Shown: in pieces, positions 10,306 through 21,661 of the stretch
Layout of the letters: every line of letters starts with the position of its first letter
Numbering within the stretch: position 1 is the stretch's first letter
Source of the DNA: Rhodiola kirilowii
Taxonomy: Eukaryota; Streptophyta; Magnoliopsida; Saxifragales; Crassulaceae
Reading direction: 5' to 3'
Assembly (NCBI GenBank): GCA_033675215.1
Contig: CM066201.1
Span: 11,284,001-11,348,000, forward strand
Length of the DNA: 64,000 nucleotides
Made by a program: the position numbers and the translations under genes
Notes under the pieces: generated by a model
The model's database searches: none
What the model was told of the DNA's origin: nothing
What the model saw: the letters and a program-made list of their open reading frames with translations, nothing else

Positions 10306-11678
10306 GATTACCCCACACTTTTAGTTGTTCGTCCCGAACAATGCTATTAAAGGGCGTAAGTTCTAAGTTTTGCTTTGGAATATGAAAATTAGACTGTGGT
10401 ACTCGATCTATCCTAATTGATGCATTGCTTACTTATTACCAAATTAAACTGCGTAAATAAATAGAAGAAACTTAATACTTGTACCTCCGTGCTGAGATGC
10501 AAATTATATTGGATGTCTCGGGAGATAGCCCTTTTTAGGCTCCTGGACTGCAATCTTGGGATCGTCTCTTACTATATGGTTTTCTTGTAGCTTTCTCATG
10601 CACGTGATTCGATTCGGGTTTCAGTGAGTTGAGCCTTCTTGATTTTCTTCTTTGGCGAGGGACTGCTTTTTTTGTTGTAGTGAATCGGCCTTTGGCCTTT
10701 GATTTGACTTTTTTTGAGTGCTTCACTTTTGCTCGGTTAAAACCTTCACAATTTTGGGCCTTTGGCCTCTTTTGATTTGCTTCATTGAGCTTTTCGTCTT
10801 TTTGTGACTGCTAGTCCATTTTCTTAAGCCTTTTTGGGAGGTCCAATCATCGCCCGCAAGCCTATGGAAATACCTCCCCGCTCCTCTCGTCTTTGTCGTT
10901 TTGCGCAGGTCAAGATGAGGGTCGCTCATCTATTTTCTCGGCTATTTTGACTAGAGGGAGGACGGTCTGATTCCCGTCCTCGCCTTTGAATAGATGCTTC
11001 TTGGCGGAGTTGACTTCAATTATTCACTGAAAACCCGAAGTGCAGCCTCCACTGACTTCGAAAACCATATAGTTTGATCTGATCCTTTGATTGCTTGCCA
11101 AGCCTTTCTAGGGCAGTTTATATCAACTCCACATCCCTAGTTATCTCAGCACAAAGGACAAATGGAAAGTTACATTCTAAGTTTTTAAACAGTTGAATTT
11201 TCACAAGGTTAATGCATGAATTATGATTTATCTTTTTCACATTCTTAAGTTCATATTTTCAAAAAGGTATTTATTAAAAAAGAAAAACATCTGCATGTTA
11301 TTTATGTACATAGGTGGTTCTCACCCCCCACTTTTGAACGAAGGCGTGCCTTAGTTCAAAAGTCATGCAAGCTTAAAACTAAGTACTGAATTTAAATGAC
11401 AGGAATTAAAGTGCGGAAAAGTAAGATAGTGTCGGGTTACCTCCCGACCAGTGCACTTGTTTAACGTCGTTGGCTCGAGGATACCTCATTGTGGATTACT
11501 GGTTTGGGTCCCATGGGTGGCTGAGGTCAAACTTTGCCGCGGCAAAGTTGACTTCGTCATGGTAGTGTTTGACTCGTTGCCCAATCTCCATGCTTTCCAA
11601 CTCAAGCATCCCATGGTTGTATACCTTGGTTATTGTGAAGGGGCCGGTCCATCTAGATTTAAGCTTCCCGGGCATTAT
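10306..11678 (-). other. 3' noncoding region of C
   Basis: Alignable with the B, G and A 3' regions. Contains the polypurine tract (10311-10322), a hairpin at 10959-10980 (arms AGGACGG and CCGTCCT), the GTCGGG / CCCGAC hairpin at 11431-11448 just after the coding end, and the small ORF at 10723-10929. No env-like ORF is evident. Confidence 0.7.
10723..10929 (-). CDS. small conserved ORF in Athila 3' region (C copy, 68 aa)
   Basis: Starts MSDPHLDLRKTTKTRGAG and continues RYFHRLAGDDWTSQKG into a tail rich in lysine and serine, ending KIVKVLTEQK. The start, core and basic tail match the copies in G and A. No recognised domain, no signal peptide and no membrane segment. Its neighbours are integrase upstream and the polypurine tract downstream, where Athila elements can carry a third ORF; I cannot show that it is related to that. 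The coding status is uncertain. Confidence 0.4.
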   Translation of the reverse strand: MSDPHLDLRKTTKTRGAGRYFHRLAGDDWTSQKGLRKWTSSHKKTKSSMKQIKRGQRPKIVKVLTEQK

Positions 11679-12154
11679 CTATAGTCGTGAGGAGAAGAGT
11701 AATACCAGTTGTCCTTCCTCAAATGAGCGCCGGAGGATGAATTTGTCATGATATAATTTTGTCCGTGCCTTGTAGTCTGTTTGCTCTTCGTAGGCCTCAA
11801 GCCGCAACTCTTCAAGTTCGCATAGCTTAAGCTTCCTATCTAGTCCGGCAGCTTTTAAATCTGGATTGCATTGCTTGAGTGCCCAATATGCTTTATGTTC
11901 TATTTCTACCGGAAGATGACATGCCTTCCCATAAACAAGCCGGAAGGGAGAGGTTCCAATTGGTGTCTTGTATGCCGTCCGGTAAGCCCAAAGGGCTTCG
12001 TCTAACCTCTGGCTCCAATCTTTCCTTCTTGGTTTCACCATTTTTTCTAAAATTCCTTTGATTTCGCGGTTGGAGATTTCTGCTTGACCATTGGATTGGG
12101 GGTGATATGCCGTGGACGTCCGATGGTGGACATGATAGCGTTTTAAGGTAGCAG
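11679..12154 (-). pseudogene. integrase C-terminal region of C
   Basis: Minus-strand coding with [19 protein letters not shown], which carries the third catalytic position of the D,D,E integrase core, then [31 protein letters not shown] and the C-terminal domain [15 protein letters not shown]. The rest of the integrase lies at 13930 onward, beyond solo LTR K, which sits between the second and third catalytic positions. The protein would insert cDNA into the host genome in the nucleus. Coding similarity continues to about 11500, where DLSHPWDPNQ can be read. Broken. Confidence 0.85.
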
Positions 12155-13929
12155 TGATGGACCACAATTATACGAATCAAAAACATAGTAAAACCCCCCA
12201 AGTTAGACTGTTTGTCTATCTAACATCCATCTGTTAGTCCCGATATATTTCCACAGGGCATTTTAGAGACTGAAGTGAAAACACGCTAAGGAGAGGATTT
12301 TATGCTGAAAAGATAACAAGAGTCAATCCAAGGTCAAGATCATATGCCGACTGAAGAAATATCAAGGATCCTGACGTTGAATTGACCAGAATAAATTAAT
12401 CAGAAGAATCAGGAGAGGAATCAAGACAGCCCGGGGAAGGAACACACTGACAGTTTTGTGAAAAGACTGCACAAAACTGTACAAAACTCACATATGGGCA
12501 AGATGACTTGTGACTTGAAGAAGAGGTGGCCAAAGAGGAAAACCACCCCAAAACCACCACCCACCACCGGCGGCTCCTCCACCCTCCTCCTCCATGTGAC
12601 CGGTTGACTTGCCTTGGAGGTGGCAAAGCCAACCTCTCCTCCTCCACCACAACTGGCTACCGGCGGCTGCCCTCCACCACTCCTCCTTCGCCACTTGGTG
12701 GCTCCTCCTTGGCTCCTCCTTGGCTCCTCCTCCTCCCTTGGATCAAACCAATCTCCACCACCCATCTCCACCCATTTTTCCTATAAAAGGAGGTGCTCCT
12801 CCCCTCACAAATTCATCCCAAAAATTGTAATCACTTCTCTCTCTACATTTTGTTACTTGTAAGTTTGGTTCGGTTTTGAAATAATACTCCTGTTTGTTCT
12901 TGAGTATTATACTGGAAATTATAATACTCTTGTCGGTTCTCGAGTATTATAATACTGTAGAGAATACTCCTGTTGGTTCTTGAGTATTCAGTAGGAAATT
13001 AGGAATACTCCTGTTGGTTCTTGAGTATTCCACCCCTTTCCCTCTTACTGTTTTCAAAAACCCCCGAGTATTTAGCTATGGTATCCATCTCTATGGATAT
13101 TCGTAGCTAAACTCTTTATTCGGTGGAAGGTATTTTCTTGTATTATATAATGTTGTAATATCTTTTAGTTTCATTTCTTTGTATTCAAAACTTGTTCTAT
13201 GTGCCATTTATAGTCAGAATTTCCAAGGTTGAGTGGATGCTACGAAAGGGCAAAACTCTTCCGTGGGGATTCGTGAACATACTCGGGTAAGTGGATGCTA
13301 CGAAAGGGCAAAGCTTATCTGAGAATTTCGACTCATCTAAAACACCACTTGGTCAATCGTAACTGTGAGATCAAGTGGATGCACAAAAGGCTAAGATACT
13401 TCGAAAGGAGGAATTAGTCTGAAATAGAACAAGGGTTGCTTTAAACGATGTTGCAAGTCTTGCGCTACGAAAGGGCCTCGATTCATCTTTGAATACTTAG
13501 AAAAGTTACTAACAGTTTATTATATACATGTTATAATATAAGAGTACCTGAAACCGAATGCTTTTCTTTACTGTTAAACCGCAATCACCAACTGCTGATC
13601 TACCGGAGGAATTACAATCACGCATCACCCACTGTAAGTCTTCTTTGTATTTACAGCATTTAATTTCTGTATTTACTTTTCCGCAATCAAAACCAAAAAA
13701 CCCCCAAAAAATCACGTAGTTAATTAGAGCGCTAAAATCTCAATCAACCATAAAACACGCTCCCCCCAGTTCAATCACCCTAAAAGAATAGCCTATTCCC
13801 CTAATTCCCTTGGGTTCGACCCCTACTTACCACTTACTACCCAGTAGTGTAGTCACAAGTAGCGGATATTATAAATTTATTTGTACAGAGGACACTGCAC
13901 CTTAACGACAGTGCGGTGGCCCTCCGTCA
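12155..13929 (+). mobile_element. solo LTR K (Athila type, 1775 bp), inserted in C integrase
   Basis: A complete plus-strand LTR with TGATGGACCA start and TCA end, flanked by AGCAG (12150-12154) and AGCAA (13930-13934), a target duplication with one mismatch. No internal region remains, as expected after recombination between two LTRs. TATA box at 12782-12788. Four hairpin units with loop GTTGGTTCTT or close variants lie at about 12880-13030. The word GCTACGAAAGGGC appears three times and CTTCGAAAGGAG once between 13240 and 13490. U5-end stem at 13893-13918 (arms CACTGCAC and GTGCGGTG). It looks like a mosaic: start like C/H, leader words like A, U5 end like D. Confidence 0.9.
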
Positions 13930-16275
13930 AGCAACCATCATGCGGTTGCAGAAATGAGTTCCTTGGTCGCTTATTATGGCCTTAGGTACCCCATACCTAC
14001 AAAACAGGTTAGTGCGCAAAAATTCTATGACAATTTTTGCATCGTCGCACTTTGTGGCCTTAGCTTCTACCCATTTTGACACATAATCTACTGCAACTAG
14101 AATATAGGTATAACCGCATGAAACTGGAAATGGTCCCATAAAATCAAGACCCCAAACGTCGAAGACATCGTTGACGAATATGGGGACTTGAGGCATTTCA
14201 TTTCTAGCTGACACATTTCCTACTCTTTGACACTTATCGCATTTTTTACACTTTTCGTTGGCATCTTTAAATATACTTGGCCAGAAAAATCCGCTATCTA
14301 AGATTTTTCTAGCGGTTTTCCTAGGCCCGAAGTGTCCTCCACATGTAAACTCATGGCAAAAGCTAATAACAGAAGCTATTTCATTATCAGGGATGCATCT
14401 CCTAAGTATTTGATCTACTCCAATTTTCCATAAATAAGGATCATCCCATAAGTATTGTTTAGCATCGTGTTTAAGTTTCATGCATCGTGCTTTAGTAAAA
14501 GAAGGAGGAAATGTACCTCCTACAAGGTAGTTGGCGATTGGGGCGTACCATGGCACCTTGGTTGAGATGGCATATAGGTGCTCGTCAGGGAATGACTCGG
14601 TTATGTGCCCTTCTTCTTCCTCCTTGACAATCCTGCTTAGGTGGTCTGCCACAGTATTCTCGATCCCTTTTTTATCCCTTATTTCCACATCGAATTCTTG
14701 CAGCAGTAATATCCACCGAATGAGTCTTGGCTTAGCCTCCTTCTTCTTCATTAGGTATCGCATGGCAGCATGGTCTGAATAAATTATTACTTTTGCCCCA
14801 AGTAAGTAGGGTCTGAATTTTTCCAGAGCGAATACTACTGCAAGGAGTTCCTTTTCAGTGGTGGAGTAATTCCGTTGGGCAGGATCTAGGGTTCGTGAGG
14901 CATAATAGATCACACCAGCTTTCTTTTCAATCTTTTGGCCGAGAACTGCCCCCACAGCGAAATTGCTTGCGTCGCACATGATTTCGAACGGTAGCTCCCA
15001 ATTCGGTGTTTGGATGATGGGTGTGCTAGTGAGGGCTTTCTTTAGATCATCAAAGGCCTTTTTGCATGCGTCGGTGAATTCGAACGGAACTTCTTTTTGT
15101 AGAAGAGTGGTCAGGGGTAATGCCTTTTTAGAGAAGTCTTTGATGAAGCGTCGGTAGAATCCCGCATGGCCAAGGAATGATTGGATGTCTCGGACCGTGG
15201 ATGGGTATGGTAGAGTCGTGATCAGGTCGATCTTTGCTTTGTCCACTTCCATGCCTTTTTGTGAGACAACATGTCCTAAGACTATTCCGTGTGTTACCAT
15301 GAAGTGGCATTTTTCATAATTGAGCACTAAGTTCATGGATACACATCGTTCCAAAACTGTGTTCAAATTGCTCAAGCATGCATCGAATGTGTCTCCATGG
15401 ATGGTGAAGTCGTCCATGAAGACTTCGATGAATTCTCCGATCATGTCTGAAAAGATGCTGGTTACAACCCTTTGGAAAGTTCCAGGAGCATTGCCGAGGC
15501 CGAATGACATTCTTCTGAAGGCAAATGTACCAAATGGGCAGGTGAATGTAGTCTTCTCTTGGTCCTCAGGTGCTATGGGGATCTGGTTGTATCCTGAGAA
15601 CCCATCCAGGAAGCAAAAATATGGTTTTCCTGCCAATCTGTCTAGCATTTGATCAATGAATGGGAGCGGGAAGTGGTCCTTTCGAGTCACCGCGTTCAGC
15701 TTTCGATAATCTATGCACATGCGCCACCCATTCTTTACCCGTGTTGTGACCATGTTTCCTTCAGCATCTTCCTCGACTGTGATTCCACTTTTCTTTGGTA
15801 CTACGTGAACAGGACTCACCCATTGACTATCTGATATGGGATAGATTATGTCTGCATCTAGAAGCTTTTGTATTTCCTTTTGGACGATCTCCATCATGAT
15901 TGGGTTGAGCCGTCGTTGGGGCTCTCTTGATGGCTTTGCTCCATCCTCAAGTAGAATACGGTGCATGCACACAGCCGGGCTGACTCCCCTTAAGTCGGCC
16001 AGAGTCCATCCAATAGCCAACTTGTGTTGCTTCAGGACTTTTATCAAACTTTGTTCATGGCTTGTTTCCAAGCCACTCTTGATGATTACTGGGAGTGTGT
16101 CCTTATCCCCCAGGAAGGCGTACTTCAGATGTCCAGGAAGGGGCTTTAATTCTGTTTTGGGGGCTTGCACCACCGAGGGCAGAAAAGTATTCGATTTGAA
16201 TAGTTTTACCTCGTTGACTTCAAATTCTGGTGTGAGAGGCTCTGAGATCGTTAAGTGGGCCACTGTTTCGTGCAA
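13930..16275 (-). pseudogene. reverse transcriptase, RNase H and integrase N-terminal region of C
   Basis: About 780 residues on the minus strand. RT begins with the [13 protein letters not shown] and [13 protein letters not shown] blocks and has the catalytic motif FMDDF (in [12 protein letters not shown]) near residue 290, the Athila/Tat form of YxDD. RNase H follows ([52 protein letters not shown]). Then comes the integrase zinc-binding region ([27 protein letters not shown]) and two core aspartates ([22 protein letters not shown]). Together these copy genomic RNA into DNA and integrate it. It is the only near full-length Ty3 pol in the window. The integrase end is displaced by insertion K. 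Part of a broken element. Confidence 0.9.
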
Positions 16276-16290
16276 GTCTTCGGTTAATTT

Positions 16291-18916
16291 TTATGGGCTT
16301 ATGGCTCCATTGAGCACGGCTTCCAAGGGATCTGTTCTAAGTTCTGGTCGAATTTCTTGGACCAGGTCGTCCAAAGTATCGAGTGCGTGTATTTCCTCGA
16401 ATTCCATAGGGTGCTTCATTGCTTGGAATATGTCAAAGCTGTAGACCTCTCCTTCTACTTCCATTGAAAGCATTCCACTTCCACAATCTATCTTCATTTT
16501 TGATGTTTTGAGGAATGGACGGCCGAGAAGAATAGGTGCATGATCAGTAGGTCCCCCATTTTCCATCTTTAAAACGTAGAATTCTGCTGGAAACACTAAC
16601 TTGCCTACTTGAACTAGGACGTCTTCTATTTTGCCCTCGGGTTGTTTGCAGGATCGATCCGCTAGTTGAATAGTGAGACCGGTGGGTTTGAGTGGTCCAA
16701 TCTTAAGACATGAGTAGATAGAGAATGGGAGGACATTGATTGATGCTCCAAGGTCTAGCATGCAATTCTTGATCCTTATGTTACCAATTGTGCATGGAAT
16801 GGTGTAAGTTCCTGGATCTCCACATTTGGGGGGAACTTTTCGTTGTATGACGGCCGACACGTTTTTACTCATCAGTTCTTGATCGTTTCCAGCATTCCTT
16901 CTCCGGTTGGTGCATAGTTCTTTTAAAAACTTGGCATACCGAGGAATTTGTTTGATGGCTTCTAAAAGGGGAATGTTGATTTCGACCTTGCTGAACAACT
17001 CAAGTACTTCCTTATCCATGACATGTTGTTTTTGCACGCGACCCGGCACTGGAAATGGAAGTGCCGCGCTTATTTTAGGGGTTTCGGTTCTGAGTACCGG
17101 GTTGGGCCTGTGTTCTTCAGACGTATTTTCTTCTTCTTCGGTAGCTTCCCGTTCTTCCTCAAATATGTCATCATCTTTATCGGTCTCTTCTTCATCTAGA
17201 ATTTCGAGAGGCTCGGGCCTTATTTGCTCTTTTCCGGGTAACCTTGGGTCTCTGTCTTTCATTTGCTCCACAGGTTTGCCGACAAGCGTTTTTCCACTCC
17301 TAAGAGTCACAGTATTCATGTTTTCTCGCGAGCCTTGAATAGTTTGAGACAGGAGTTTGCCGGGTTCACTAGGGGGTGCGGATACTGATGCAGCGAGTTG
17401 GGAGATATGCTCCTTCAAGTCTGATAATTCTTTTTTTGTTTCGGTTTGATTTTGATGCATAGTAGTATTCAACTGCTGCACAGTACTAGTTAATTGCAGC
17501 ATCAAGTCCTCTAGTGATTCATTTGGCCCTCGAGAGTTGTTTGAGCTTGCATGGTACAGGTTTGGCTCCTCCTGTTGGTATTGACCTGTTGGTGGGGCGG
17601 TCTGGTTGTACTGTCGGTGGAACGGTTGATAGAATGACTGGGCTAGTTGAGGGATATCTGGTTGTGTCTCCTTCTGAAGATAGCTGTTGTTGTTGTGCCA
17701 GCTTGGTTTGGATGTTTGACCGTACTGTCGATTTTGTCCAGCTCTGTCATTGTTGTTGTTGTATCCTTGATATCCTCCTACTGCATTTACGTCAGCCGGT
17801 TCTTCATCCATCAACGTTGGGCATGCGTCCGTTTTGTGTTCCATAGAACCACAAAACTCGCAAGGTTTTACAGGAACTGGCTGTCTACGTATGATCTCAA
17901 TCATCATCTCCTTTAACTGTTTCATCTCTTCAGTTATGGAGTTTACTGATGCCTCGGTTTGTGCTACCCTTTTTTATCGAGAGAATTCATCTTGGCGAGT
18001 GGTCTCTTCTCTAAATCGAGCATTTTCAGCAACGTTGGCGATGAGATTTCTGATGCCACTTAATGATAGATTCATCATGGACCCTCCTGCTGAGGCATCC
18101 AAGAGCATTTTGTAATGGTCTTAATCCATCAATAAGGTACTCGATGACGAGTTTCTCGGGCAGTCCAAGGGTACAGCAGCTCCTTTCTAGGTGATTGAAC
18201 TTTTCCAGGTAATCGTACATGGTTTCATTGGGACCTTATCTGATTTCCTGTAGTTGCTTCCTTACTTGTATTGCTCTTCCAGTTGGGTAGTACTTGTCTA
18301 AGAATTTCTTCTGCATCTGAACCCATGTTCTAATGCTTCCGGAAGGCAATGAAAGGAACCAGTCACTTGCCGAATCAGTGAGGGAAAAATAGAACGCTTT
18401 TAACTTGAAGTCGTCCATATTCACTCGGTTGGGCTTTAGATTCTGGCAAATGCCATGTAGGCGTTGGAGGTGAGTTGCGGCAGATTCTCCTTGAGATCCT
18501 GAGAATTTTGGCAGGCTGTGTGCCACTGATGCGTTGATGGTTATATTTTCTAATTCAGGGCTCTCATAGATGCACCACGGCTGTGTCTCGAAATTAGGGG
18601 CATTTAACTCGCCCATCGTCGGTTCACGGTAGTAGTTGTCTCCGTAGTAGTCGTCGAAAGCGGGTTCTCTTCTTGGTATGTATCGAGGTTGAGGTTGTGG
18701 TCGTGGGGGATGAATAGGAGGTTGTACCGGACCAGCTGCATTTCGGTCCTCGGGTAATTCTTGGTTTCTCCTGACTGCTTCTCTATCACGAGCTCTTCTG
18801 TTTCTGATGAGTTGTTCCGGATCGTCGACGAATGGAAACGGTACCTCATTATTCTGATCGTACAGGTTTATTTCTTCGTCATCCTGGAAGTCATGGTGAC
18901 TTTCTTCGCGAGACAT
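16291..18916 (-). pseudogene. gag and protease region of C
   Basis: Starts MSREESHHDFQDDEEIN at 18916. The capsid core has TMGELNAPNFETQPWC, HLQRLHGICQNLKPN, FKLKAFYFSLTDSASDWF and WVQMQKKFLDKYYP. Further on is a CCHC-type knuckle beginning CEFCGSMEHKTDAC, which would bind RNA, then a Q-rich stretch, the linker motif PGKLLSQTIQGS with TLRSGK, an acidic region, IPRYAKFLKELCTNRRR, and the protease active site MLDLGASINVLP followed by VFPAEFYVLKMEN and LLGRPFLKTSKMK. Domain order is that of an Athila gag-pro. Broken, with about two interruptions. Confidence 0.85.
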
Positions 18917-18967
18917 GGTTGTTTTGAAGTGCGTAACGGTTTAAAGAACAGTTATCCGATGACTAGT

Positions 18968-18985
18968 TCCCCGGCAAAGGCGCCA
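18968..18985 (-). other. primer-binding site of C (tRNA-Asp type)
   Basis: Sense TGGCGCCTTTGCCGGGGA, one base different from the common form, three bases inside the 5' LTR. Confidence 0.85.
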
Positions 18986-18988
18986 ATT

Positions 18989-20466
18989 TGACAGAACCGC
19001 TCGTCGTCAAAGCGATTGTGCAAATAAATTTATAGTCCGCTACTCGCAACTATACTACTGGGTAGTACTTGGTAAGTAGGGGTCGAACCCAAGGGAACCA
19101 GGGGAATAATTGTTCTTCAGGGGGGATTACGCAGCGTGGTAACGTGTTTAAGGTCGGTTAGTTGGTTTTAAAACTACCAGCTATTTTGATTGATTGATTG
19201 GTTGGTTGGTTTTAATACTGAAAGTAAATTACTATTTTAATGATTAAGAGAATTGTTCGGTTTCAGGGGACTTGTATTATATCCTGTTTATCATTGACCT
19301 TTAGTGAATTATCTAAGTATTCAAACGGTGAATCGAGGCTAGTTACTGCTCAAGACTTGCAACACCGGTTTAAGGCAACTCCTGTTCTATTTCAGTCTAG
19401 CGCCAATACCCTAAGGTATGCTAGCCTGGGTGCATCCACCTGATCTCACAGTTACGCTCGACCAGATGGGATTTAGGATGAGTCGAACTCCTCAGATAGC
19501 TTTGCTTGTTACAGCTTCCACTACCCGAGTATGATCACGAATTCCCACGGAAGAGCTTTGCTTGTTACAGCATCCACTCAACCTTGGAAACTCTGACTAT
19601 ATATGGCACATAGAACAAGTTTTGATTACTAAGACTAGACACTAAGTTAATAGTCTTAAAATATTTTATAATATAAGTGCGCCCCTTAGACCGAACTACT
19701 AGTTTAGCTACTATTCATCGCGCTAAACATTATACTAAGGAATTAAAGACAACAGTTAAATAAATACTAAAAATAATACTTACAACCGTTGAAGCGCCAA
19801 GGGAGCTATCCTTTATTTCCAAAGCAAGATTACAACATTACAAATGTTACAACTTCTAGAGAGAGAAGTGAATTATGATTTTGGTGTGTGAAATGAGGAG
19901 GAGGAGGCTTGTATTTATAGCCAAAATTGGAGGAGATGGGTGGTGGAGATGGTGGACATGTGCATTAGATCCAAGGGAGGAGAAGGGAGGAGGAGGAGGA
20001 GGTGACAAGTGGCGGAATAGTAAAGCCGCCGGTCCCTCCTCCCTTAGCCGCCGGTTGCCGGTGGCCCAAGGGGGAGGAGCTCCTCCCTTGGCCACCTCCT
20101 TGAGTGGTGGCCGGTCATCTTGCCCAAATGTGAGATTTGTACAGTTTTGTGCAGTCTTTTCACAAAACTGTCAATGTGTTTCTTCTCCGGGCTGTCTTGA
20201 CTCCACTCCTGATTCCTCTGATTAATTTGTTCTGGTCAATTCAACGTCAGGATCCTTGATATTTCTTCAGTCGGCATATGATCTTGACCTTGGATTGACT
20301 CTTGTTATCTTTTCAGCTTAAAATCCTCTCCTTAGCGTGTTTTCACTTCAGTCTCTAAAATGCCCTGTGGAAATATATCGGGACTAACACACAGCAGTTA
20401 GATAGACAAACAGTCTAATTTGGGGGGTTTTACTGTGTTTCTGACTCGTCTAACTTTGGTCCATCA
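18989..20466 (-). repeat. 5' LTR of Athila C (1478 bp)
   Basis: Partner of 8828-10305, same length, with about a dozen substitutions between them. Sense TATA box at 19913-19919. U5-end stem at 18995-19017 (sense arms AATCGCT and AGCGGTT) with loop TTGACGACG. GCC boxes (AGCCGCC) lie upstream of the TATA box in the GC-rich U3. Confidence 0.92.
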
Positions 20467-21661
20467 CCATCATTCCTGATAAATCAAATGGTTTTTGGAA
20501 GAGGTTGATCTCCACAAATAAGCTGTGCTCTTCCGAGCCTCCACTTATCCACGGAGGTCGCGAGTTCATGATTGAGCTTTGCTCTTCCGAGCATCCACTC
20601 TACCAATGAAGTTCTGACCTAATATAAGGCACTTAGAACAAGTTGAGCACAAAGAGGCATTAAGAAAAGGGTCTAAAACATTTTATGACACAAATACACC
20701 CCTTCAACCGAATGAAGGGTTTAGCTATGATTATCCATGGAAGCGGATATCATAGTTAAGTATTTGAAAAGTAAAGGTTTTGTAAGACAGGAAAAGTAAA
20801 GGCTTTGAAAGTAAAGACAAGGAAAGTAAAGTTTTTGAAAGTAAAGACAAGGAAAGTAAAGTTTTTGAAAGTAAAGACAAGGAAAGTAAAATTGCAGTTT
20901 TGAAAGACAGGAAAGTAAAAGCTTTGAAAGTAAAAGACAATAAAGGAAAGGGGTGAGTACTTCAAGAACCGACAAGAGTACTCGAGAATAAAGAAAAGCT
21001 TGAGTACTCAAGAACCGACAAGAGTACTCTAGACCGAACTATAATACTCAAGAACCAACAGGAGTATTATATATTGAAAACCAAACTTACAAATGCCAAA
21101 CTTTCTAGAGAGAGAAATGTTTATGGATTGTGGGATGATTCAAATGAGGAGGGGAGGGCTCATATTTATAGCCTTGGATGAGCCATGAGGAGCCAACACT
21201 TGGCAAGATGGGAGAGGAGGAGATGGATGTGGAGGAGAGGAGCTCCACATGGCAAGCTCCCATGGAAGCTTGGAAAGCCGCCGGCGGCTTTGGGAGGAGG
21301 AGGAGGAGCCGCCCCCCCCCATGTGGCACAAGGGGAGTGGTTTGTGGCTTTTGTGATCTCATTCCAAAAAGCCATCGGTCTATTTCAGCTCCGGACTGAC
21401 TTTGGTTGTTCCTCGGTTGGATTTGATTTGAGTGATTCCACGTCAGGATCTTGAGATTTCTGCATTCAACGTCTGATCTTGACCTTGGAATGACTCGTAA
21501 AATCTTTTCAGCGTAAAATCCTCTCCTTAGCGTGTATTCTCTCTAGAGTCCAAAATACCCTGTAGATATAAATCGGAACTAACAAGCAAAAGTTAAATAG
21601 ACAAAAGGTCTAATTTAGTGGGTTTAACTGTGTTTATGATTCGTATAATTATGGTCCATCA
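20467..21661 (-). repeat. 5' LTR of B, U3 and leader part
   Basis: Continues B's 5' LTR from 8827 across insertion C; the first five bases are the second CCATC duplication. It holds the word GCTCGGAAGAGC (sense) at 20527-20538 and 20581-20592, an extended mid-leader stem at 20721-20759, a 30-bp minisatellite (20771-20950), three hairpin units at about 20955-21070, the sense TATA box at 21164-21170 and the 18-bp GCC-box palindrome at 21274-21291. Ends at 21661, directly against Sirevirus E. Confidence 0.88.
20771..20950. repeat. 30-bp minisatellite inside B's LTR leader
   Basis: Two exact 30-bp units at 20821-20850 and 20851-20880 are flanked by degenerate partial units on both sides, all built from the words GAAAGTAAAG and GACAAGGAAAG. 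It lies between the mid-leader stem and the hairpin array and is not seen in the D, K, G, H, C or A LTRs. Confidence 0.85.

Larger units (their letters stand above)
8828..20466 (-). mobile_element. Athila-type element C, most complete autonomous-type copy, with solo LTR K nested in it
   Basis: Two 1478-bp LTRs (8828-10305 and 18989-20466) flank an 8.7-kb internal region holding gag, protease, RT, RNase H and integrase on the minus strand. Target duplication CCATC is at 8823-8827 and 20467-20471. It sits inside the 5' LTR of B. The LTRs differ at roughly a dozen sites (about 0.8%), which at an assumed 1.3e-8 substitutions per site per year would be about 0.3 million years. Broken: a few coding interruptions plus insertion K in integrase. 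Confidence 0.92.
2505..21661 (-). mobile_element. Athila-type element B, with C nested in its 5' LTR and D in its 3' LTR
   Basis: On the minus strand: 5' LTR (21661-20467 plus 8827-8278 around insertion C), primer site, gag, protease, integrase, a 3' noncoding region with polypurine tract, and part of the 3' LTR (3130-2505), where D is inserted. RT/RNase H was not recognised. Its right end abuts the 5' LTR of Sirevirus E, so B inserted into E. Broken. The LTRs cannot be dated well because the 3' LTR is only partly in view, but the 625 bp that overlap differ at only a few sites, so B is young. Confidence 0.85.

Noticed and set aside
20721-21011. Minus-strand ORFs of phenylalanine/leucine-rich repeats
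   Set aside because: They are translations of the 30-bp minisatellite in B's LTR; no independent evidence of a gene.
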